Notes under the pieces: generated by a model
Told to the model about the DNA's origin: nothing
Databases searched by the model: none
The model's input: the letters and a program-made list of their open reading frames with translations, nothing else
IMG/VR virus record: IMGVR_UViG_3300009285_004514
Coordinates: 1 to 40,930 of that record
DNA length: 40,930 bases
Source of the DNA: a virus
Direction: 5' to 3' (one strand)
Program-made: the position numbers and the translations under genes
In this document: one piece after another, positions 35,386-40,930 of the stretch
Layout: each line of letters opens with the position of its first letter
Numbering within the stretch: the first letter of the stretch is position 1

Positions 35386-38334
35386 ATGAAACGCATATAC
35401 TTACTGGTTCTCGTTTTCTTGGCGGCGTGTGCGCCAACTGCGCCTGCCATACTCGTCTCTGGCGTGACGTGTGCCAACTTCGCAAGCGCGGTCAATGCGG
35501 CCGCGCCTGGGGATACCATGCAACTGGTAGATAATTTACAGTGTAATCTCAACGTTGTACTGACCGCCAAAGGCACGCCGTCCGCCCCGATCATCATTGA
35601 CGGCAACGGCTCATCAAATAACGGACTGATCGCACTGAATGGGGCGGCGTGGCTAGTATTCCGTAACTGGAACACCAAAGACGCGAGCGGAGACACATTC
35701 CATCTATATAATGGCTCGCATCACATCGAATTCACTGGCAACAAGATGGATTTTGCCCTGCACGCAATCCTGGTCAACAACTACGCCGCCTATGTGTGGA
35801 TACATGATAACGAGTTCACGCAATCCGCCATCGCGGGCAAGACGTGGACTGAACTGAAAGGCAGTGGCTATGATGGGAGTATCCTATATGGATCATCCTA
35901 TGGCGGCGGCTCGTATTACGTCCACAATAATTACATCCGTGACGTATTCAATGCGTTCACAATCACGGATGATAGTGTGAACGCGCAGTGGTCGAACGCC
36001 AATCTGTACTATTACGATAACCTTATTGTCAACGTGGTGGATGACGTGCTGGAGGACGAGGGCGACGGTTATAACGTCCATTTTCATGACAATGTGCTTA
36101 TCGAAACACACCGCACTGCATCATTCACAAACGACACGGCTTATGGCAATGGGTTTGTGTACGGGAATACGCAATACGTGACGACAGACCCGACAGGCGA
36201 ATCCAGCCGCGTTAATTCCATGCTAAAAATCGACAACCCGCATTGGCAGAATGTTTGGGTGTTCAATAACACGGTCTACGCACGGCACGCGCAATACTAC
36301 GTGATGGATTTCCTGTCGTCCCCCATCCAGAACTTCCGTTTCTTGAACAATGTGGCCGATACGAATAACCGCGTGGCGCGCAAAGTACCGACCTTCAACG
36401 CGGGGGCAATCTTCGACTTTACCGTTTCCGCCGCCGCGCTGGGCTACACCGAATCTCACGGGCTGGTTGCAAATCCCTTACTAGCGTCTGACTTGTCTCT
36501 GACAAGTAACTCGCCAGCCAAGGGGCGGGCGACCGAAGTTCGCATACCAGGCGGATTCTTTGTGGATGAGTTGGTCGTCCCTGCTGGCGCGGACGCGGGC
36601 GCGTTCGTATCCTTCCCCGCCGCTGGCTGGATAAATACCAACCCGCCATCGCAAATCGCTGTAAGAGTCGCGGGCTGGCCTGGTATTCCAGCGCCCGTGC
36701 CAGTGACTCCGACGCGGACTCCGACCACGGACGGCGGACCACAGACGGCAACGGCTACCGCGACCAGGACGGTCACAGTGACCGCCGCTTCGTCTACGCC
36801 TTCGTCTACGCCTTCGGCTACGCTCTCCCCTACGGGGACGATGAGCGCGACGCCGACGCCGACAGCGACCACGGATGGCGGACCACAGACCACAGTGCTG
36901 TTCGTGACCAATCTGAACGACGAAGGCGCTGGAAGCCTGCGCGCTTGTGTGGAGGCTACTGGCGCGCGTTATTGCCTATTCAGGGTGGGAGGGACGATTT
37001 CCCTATCCCGCCCATTGACCATCTCGAACGGGAACATCCGCATTGCAGGACAGACCGCGCCTGGCGGAGGGATTACGATAAAGGGCGAGATCATCGTCAA
37101 GGCGAGCAACGTGGTGATCGAGTATTTGTCGATCCGCCCTGCCCCATCGGGAAACAGTCACGCCATTCAGATTACGTGCAATGGCTGCCCGTTGAGTAAT
37201 ATCGTTGTGCGGCACGTGTCTGGATCGTGGGGGGTGGATTCAGTGATGGAGACGTGGTATCGGGTGGTGGATACGACCTTCGAGTGGAACATCATTTCGG
37301 AAGGGTTGAATTGCAGTGTGCATCCGAAGGGGTGTCATAGCAAGGGTCTCATGGCTGGAGGCTATTGGTACAGCGAGTCTAGTTCTGCGGTGCCTGGGAG
37401 CGAGCGCATTGTGATCAGCCATAACTTGATTGCCCACAATGAGGAGAGGTCGCCGCTGGTGAAGACAGCGGGGCTGACCACGGTGGTCAATAACGTGATC
37501 TACAATCCACGCTGGGAGTTCACGCACGTGGATATGGAAGAGCAGGTCCGCGTGGTGCAGGCCGACTACGTGGGGAACTACTTCAAAGCAGGCCCCAACA
37601 CGGGAAGCGGTGAATGTGCGATTTCGGTGGCGAATATTGGGCCGCTGGGAGCGGAGATCTATCAAAGTGGAAATCAGTATGCGGGGACGATGGTGTGCTC
37701 GAATGCCACACGCTATCTTGTGAGCGCGCCGCACAGTGCGATCCGGTTTGAATCCGCACAGGCGGCTTACGATGCAGTGCTGGCGGATGCAGGCAATTCA
37801 CGCGGCTTGGCTTGCTCTGGCTCGTGGATTGGCAGACGCGATGCAATCGATGCGCGGGTAGTAAGTGACGTGAGAAATGGGACGGGTTCGATCATCGACG
37901 CTCCTTCCGAGGTGGGCGGCTGGGTGACGATTCCCAACGGGACGCCATGCCCCGACAGTAACAATGATGGTGTGCCAGACGGATATGCAGGAACGCTCGA
38001 TCAATATCTGGCGGGCGGCGCGGTGATTACACCTGTCCCTGTGACGCCCAGCCAGACCGCGACACCGACGACGGACGGCGGATCACCGACCGCCACAGCT
38101 ACTGCAACGAGGACGGCAACGCGGACTCCGACTGTGACGCCGAGCAGGACATCCACGCCGACGGCGACATTTACCCCCTCACGAACCCCGACCATCATTC
38201 CGTCGCGGACGCCGACGGCAACGTTGACCGTCACGGTCACGCCGACTTGGACGGCAACGCCGAGCCAGACATGGCCATTCACGGTCTGTATCGACCTACA
38301 TCCGTTCGGGATCGATGGATGGTTGTGTAGGTAG
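35386..38334 (+). CDS. Lipoprotein-type protein with two beta-helix/pectate-lyase-like domains
   Basis: This 982-residue protein has residues 1-15 as a lipoprotein signal ([15 protein letters not shown]), with LAAC a textbook lipobox. Residues ~20-430 form a right-handed beta helix (repeated NNYIRD/WIHDNEF-type turns). Residues ~437-505 and ~882-963 are Thr/Pro-rich linkers ([18 protein letters not shown]). Residues ~506-875 match a pectate-lyase-like fold ([20 protein letters not shown] start, [23 protein letters not shown]). No catalytic residues are certain. A lipid anchor is odd for a virion protein: it may be cell-anchored, or a bacterial gene acquired by the phage. It lies in the tail-spike position. 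Confidence 0.8.
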   Translation: MKRIYLLVLVFLAACAPTAPAILVSGVTCANFASAVNAAAPGDTMQLVDNLQCNLNVVLTAKGTPSAPIIIDGNGSSNNGLIALNGAAWLVFRNWNTKDASGDTFHLYNGSHHIEFTGNKMDFALHAILVNNYAAYVWIHDNEFTQSAIAGKTWTELKGSGYDGSILYGSSYGGGSYYVHNNYIRDVFNAFTITDDSVNAQWSNANLYYYDNLIVNVVDDVLEDEGDGYNVHFHDNVLIETHRTASFTNDTAYGNGFVYGNTQYVTTDPTGESSRVNSMLKIDNPHWQNVWVFNNTVYARHAQYYVMDFLSSPIQNFRFLNNVADTNNRVARKVPTFNAGAIFDFTVSAAALGYTESHGLVANPLLASDLSLTSNSPAKGRATEVRIPGGFFVDELVVPAGADAGAFVSFPAAGWINTNPPSQIAVRVAGWPGIPAPVPVTPTRTPTTDGGPQTATATATRTVTVTAASSTPSSTPSATLSPTGTMSATPTPTATTDGGPQTTVLFVTNLNDEGAGSLRACVEATGARYCLFRVGGTISLSRPLTISNGNIRIAGQTAPGGGITIKGEIIVKASNVVIEYLSIRPAPSGNSHAIQITCNGCPLSNIVVRHVSGSWGVDSVMETWYRVVDTTFEWNIISEGLNCSVHPKGCHSKGLMAGGYWYSESSSAVPGSERIVISHNLIAHNEERSPLVKTAGLTTVVNNVIYNPRWEFTHVDMEEQVRVVQADYVGNYFKAGPNTGSGECAISVANIGPLGAEIYQSGNQYAGTMVCSNATRYLVSAPHSAIRFESAQAAYDAVLADAGNSRGLACSGSWIGRRDAIDARVVSDVRNGTGSIIDAPSEVGGWVTIPNGTPCPDSNNDGVPDGYAGTLDQYLAGGAVITPVPVTPSQTATPTTDGGSPTATATATRTATRTPTVTPSRTSTPTATFTPSRTPTIIPSRTPTATLTVTVTPTWTATPSQTWPFTVCIDLHPFGIDGWLCR

Positions 38335-38336
38335 TA

Positions 38337-39368
38337 ATGCCAGCCTACAATCTGAAACAGCCTGTGGTCGTGGATGTATACGAAGGCGAAGCGCCCGTGC
38401 GTTGGGAGCCAGTCTATCGCGCCATCTTGAAGGCGTCGGGAAAATTCAGCGACGGGTATCGGCGGCAGGATTATCAGGTGGAGAATTACGCGGCGCAATG
38501 CCGCGCACTGGAGATCAAGATCGGGTTGTATCATTTCCTGCTTCCGAACAATATCGCAGAGCAGGCCGAATTATTCCTGAGTGTGTGGAAGAAGTTGGGC
38601 GGGGCCGACATGCCGCCCATTGCGGACGTGGAATGCGATCCTGGCATCTGGAACGTGGGTCACGCGGCCTGGGCGGGACAGGTCCGCACGTTCCTTGACC
38701 TGCTCGAGTTGGGTACGGGTGACAAACCGATCGTTTATACAAGTGAAAAGTATTGGTATTACACCACAGTCGATGACAAGGCGCAAACATGGACGGATGA
38801 GTATCCGCTGTGGGTGGCGCAATATCCATATTCGCAATACGTGGATGTGAACGATGCCCCCGCCAAACTTCCGCAAGGTTGGACAAAGTGGGCGCTATGG
38901 CAATACGCTGACGATGGCAGGACGCAGGGATATTTCGCCAATGACTTCAATACCGTTGCAGACTGGTACAAGCCCATACTGGACCAGTTCCAATCCATTC
39001 CCCCAATAGGAGGAGACGTGAACGCTTACAAGATCACCCCGATTTACACCAACGGCTCGGCCATCCGACCCGCACCGAACACCAACAACACCAAGATCGG
39101 CACACTGTCCTATGGTAAATATGCCAGCGGGAATGAAGTCTTTGGCGATGGGACGCAGGAGCAGTGGCTGCACATTCTCGAAGCCGACGGCAACCCCATC
39201 GATGGCTGGATCGCCGCCAAACATGCAGGCAAGGCTTACGCCACGTTGACACAGGTGAGCGTCCCACCGACAGAGCCGCCCGCGGAGACGCCGACGGTCA
39301 CGGTCACACTGAACGTGGACGGCGCGACGTGGGAAGCGGTCGACGTGCCGCTGGTGAAGAAAATCTAG
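38337..39368 (+). CDS. GH25 lysozyme (endolysin) with C-terminal SH3-like domain
   Basis: This 343-residue protein has a catalytic-domain N-terminus with VVVDVYEGE, the GH25 core strand [10 protein letters not shown], and the acidic catalytic motif in PPIADVECD (~residues 96-104). [10 protein letters not shown] closes the barrel. The C-terminal ~110 residues ([17 protein letters not shown]...) look like an SH3b wall-binding domain. GH25 muramidases cleave peptidoglycan glycan strands. There is no signal peptide, as expected for a holin-dependent lysin. It is immediately downstream of the spike-like gene. Confidence 0.9.
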   Translation: MPAYNLKQPVVVDVYEGEAPVRWEPVYRAILKASGKFSDGYRRQDYQVENYAAQCRALEIKIGLYHFLLPNNIAEQAELFLSVWKKLGGADMPPIADVECDPGIWNVGHAAWAGQVRTFLDLLELGTGDKPIVYTSEKYWYYTTVDDKAQTWTDEYPLWVAQYPYSQYVDVNDAPAKLPQGWTKWALWQYADDGRTQGYFANDFNTVADWYKPILDQFQSIPPIGGDVNAYKITPIYTNGSAIRPAPNTNNTKIGTLSYGKYASGNEVFGDGTQEQWLHILEADGNPIDGWIAAKHAGKAYATLTQVSVPPTEPPAETPTVTVTLNVDGATWEAVDVPLVKKI

Positions 39369-39372
39369 CACT

Positions 39373-39597
39373 ATGTTTCCATATTCTTACTCTTTCGTAT
39401 CTCCGCCCTGTAGAGACAACCATCACGTGTTTATCTGGTCATCTACCTATGCGGATTTAGAGCCCCCAGAAGGCTTGGTTTGTGCGTGTGGAGCCGTGCA
39501 ATTAACATCGGCGCGCTTCTGCACTTGCCCAGGCAGACCCACTAGAAATTATGTGCGCGGCTCAGAATGTAATATATGCACATTGCCCCGCCAGTAA
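39373..39597 (+). CDS. Cys-rich small protein (74 aa)
   Basis: Eight Cys are spread over 74 residues (CRDNHH, CACG, CTCPG, CNIC), suggesting zinc binding. It starts four bases after the lysin stop with no obvious ribosome site. No family is recognised. The next gene begins directly after its stop. Confidence 0.4.
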   Translation: MFPYSYSFVSPPCRDNHHVFIWSSTYADLEPPEGLVCACGAVQLTSARFCTCPGRPTRNYVRGSECNICTLPRQ

Positions 39598-40245
39598 ATG
39601 TTAGATATGAACCTATCCGTCTCGATCCGCATGAAGCCAGCCGACAGCCAACCCGCGCTCTATTATGTGAAGCACGATTACGAGTTAGGCGGGGTACGTG
39701 CGTCCGCGCCCACGCCCGAAGTGTTTAGGTTGGAGGAATGGCATTTCTCGGAGATGATCGAGTCCTGGCAGTGGTTTTGTTTTACGTTACTCGAAAGCAA
39801 TGTGCAAGCATTCAACGGTGTGTGGAATTCGTATCGCGCCTTCAGTAACGATCACGGTGTGGACCTGTTCCGCAATTACATCACAGGCCAGAGACTCGAT
39901 AAGCCATTGCCCGCGATGGCGTCATTGGTGTGCGGCGGGAATGTGCTGGCGGGCCGTGAAGAAGGCGGCTATCTAATTGTCGAGACGATGGATGGGAATG
40001 AGCCGCCGCCTGCGGGCGTGACGCGGGTAACGCATCCCTGGTTGATCCAAGTGGCGACGATCTGCACAACGACAAAGTTAAGCGACGGCACTTATAAGGT
40101 GACATCGTTCCCACAGTTGGACGGGCGGGACGTGTTGGTGCCGATTGTGGCGAGCCGACCCGTGCAAATACCGCTCAGTAATTTGGTGAGACTGCCGCAA
40201 GGCTCGGCAATGCCGAGCCCATACAATAAAGGAATCGACCAATGA
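39598..40245 (+). CDS. Hypothetical late protein (215 aa)
   Basis: A soluble alpha/beta protein that is not recognised. Two possible starts (39598, 39607) exist; the first directly follows the preceding stop. Elements such as PQLDGRDVLVPIVASRPVQIPLSNL could be a small beta domain. It is transcribed between lysin and holin-like gene, so a lysis or virion role is possible. The stop overlaps the next start (ATGA). Confidence 0.5.
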   Translation: MLDMNLSVSIRMKPADSQPALYYVKHDYELGGVRASAPTPEVFRLEEWHFSEMIESWQWFCFTLLESNVQAFNGVWNSYRAFSNDHGVDLFRNYITGQRLDKPLPAMASLVCGGNVLAGREEGGYLIVETMDGNEPPPAGVTRVTHPWLIQVATICTTTKLSDGTYKVTSFPQLDGRDVLVPIVASRPVQIPLSNLVRLPQGSAMPSPYNKGIDQ

Positions 40246-40553
40246 CGGACCATCAACGTAAAGATGATCCCCGAATCGGCGAATTAATCGAACGGTTCGA
40301 CAAGTTTGTCGAGCAGTATGAGCTGGATATGCGCGGCGATAAGAATGTGAGTAACGGGCATTCGGGACTGGTTGGAGAGATCCGCAAACTGAAGGATGTC
40401 CACACCCGCTATCCGTCCATTACATGGCTGTTGGCCCACAAGCCGTTCCAGACGGGCGCAGTGATCATCGGCACCTATATCGGCATCACGGCATTGTACA
40501 CTTTCGGACTACTGAAGCTCTTCGCGGCGATGTTCGGGGTCAATTTGCCATGA
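40242..40553 (+). CDS. Putative holin / lysis membrane protein
   Basis: This 103-residue protein has a charged N-terminal half with a helical heptad-like stretch (IGELIERFDKFVEQYELDM) followed by one or two hydrophobic helices (residues ~70-95, TGAVIIGTYIGITALYTFGLL). A holin-like or spanin-like topology downstream of an endolysin is usual. The call rests on topology and location. Confidence 0.55.
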   Translation: MTDHQRKDDPRIGELIERFDKFVEQYELDMRGDKNVSNGHSGLVGEIRKLKDVHTRYPSITWLLAHKPFQTGAVIIGTYIGITALYTFGLLKLFAAMFGVNLP

Positions 40554-40560
40554 AAAGTCG

Positions 40561-40588
40561 TTGAAAGTCATTGCCAAGGGACTTTCAA
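40561..40588 (+). repeat. Inverted repeat TTGAAAGT/ACTTTCAA
   Basis: An 8-bp perfect inverted repeat (40561-40568 and 40581-40588) directly after the last + strand gene and abutting the terminator. It could be part of a terminator/antiterminator structure or of an attachment-site core; nothing visible decides. Confidence 0.45.
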
Positions 40589-40882
40589 GAACAGCCCGCC
40601 AGAAATGGCGGGTTGTTCTTTTTGTAGGATGAGCACATCATAGCGCCCCTTCTGCGCGTCGTCGAGTAAGTGACGAAGCGGAGGGATGGACAACTCAGCG
40701 TCGCGCAGGTTGACGTGGCGCGTGCGCGAGTAGCCCGCTGCCACGTAGGGGCCCGCGCTCTCGCTCCACCCCCTGCCCTGCCCTGCCGCGCGGCAACGCG
40801 TCTCCTGCTCGGACAGGGAGACCTTATCGGACGCGGTTTGCGCGTCCGTGCTGACGGCGGTCCACACGGCAAAGCGGATCAT
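40568..40882 (-). pseudogene. Serine recombinase N-terminal fragment
   Basis: Read leftward, residues ~1-84 match the catalytic start of serine recombinases/large serine integrases: AVWTAVSTDAQ with the nucleophile Ser in the VST motif, KVSLSEQETRCRAA, AAGYSRTRHVNLRDAE and YDVLIL near the end. At about 40626 the homology stops abruptly and the frame enters the terminator (KEQPAISGG...). The rest of the catalytic and DNA-binding domains are missing. It may be the remnant of the phage integrase, or a host gene cut at the phage boundary. Confidence 0.7.
40587..40623 (+). terminator. Strong terminator at the end of the late operon
   Basis: Arms AAGAACAGCCCGCC / GGCGGGTTGTTCTT (14 bp, one G-T pair) around the loop AGAAAT, then TTTTT. 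It ends the rightward late transcript, and its A-rich left flank could also serve leftward. The remains of a - strand recombinase gene begin right after it. Confidence 0.85.
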
Positions 40883-40930
40883 CGGTCAATGGGTAGGGGG
40901 ATGAAAATCTTTGTGGGTTTTCTCGTAGAC

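Noticed and set aside
1-40930. Direct terminal repeats or circular overlap of the window ends
   Set aside because: The first and last tens of bases show no match that I can see; read data would be needed to decide on circularity.

Overview
The window reads as an almost complete tailed-phage (siphovirus-like) genome or prophage of about 41 kb. Nearly all genes lie on the + strand, packed with ATGA/TAATG overlaps. Recognisable modules run in the usual order: HTH switch, early region, replication initiator, HNH plus terminase, HK97-type portal, protease and capsid, neck and tail genes, tape measure, tail tip and spikes, GH25 lysin, holin-like protein. The host is probably a member of Chloroflexota, perhaps Anaerolineae. 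This is an inference from the lipoprotein with Thr/Pro-rich linkers, the GH25 lysin without visible spanins, and the protein style; no marker gene proves it.

Layout. 1-700: divergent HTH genes around a strong promoter with an overlapping operator-like inverted repeat. 694-7825: about 16 small or medium genes, many encoding membrane proteins, zinc ribbons or a lipoprotein, centred on an FtsK/HerA-like ATPase (5142-6401). 7822-8811: a winged-helix plus DnaA-N-domain replication initiator, with iteron-like repeats upstream and palindromes inside the gene. 9242-13726: a lower-GC block that does not look like phage. It is an array of about 10 gene cassettes in one orientation, separated by nine attC-like imperfect inverted repeats of 71-129 bp, with no integron integrase in the window (a CALIN-like array). 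Cassette genes include an MT-A70-type methyltransferase, an Rnl2-like RNA ligase, a miniature N6-methylase relic and several small unknowns. 13739-17469: phage genes resume, with two promoter / short structured RNA / terminator units at 14111-14218 and 17489-17596. 17622-40553: structural and lysis genes. 40587-40623: strong terminator. 40624-40882: 5' fragment of a serine recombinase gene on the - strand.

How it works together (inference): the left HTH switch drives an early operon of membrane and accessory proteins and the initiator. The late region packages DNA (HNH, TerS, TerL), builds an HK97-fold head and makes a tail whose chaperone pair is joined by a canonical A8 -1 frameshift. The tape measure carries an intein-like Hint domain. 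The distal tail region encodes a 982-residue lipoprotein-type protein with two beta-helix domains.

The most unusual finding is the integron-type cassette array inside the phage genome, where several attC-like sites also encode the C-terminus of the cassette protein (transmembrane helix or zinc ribbon).
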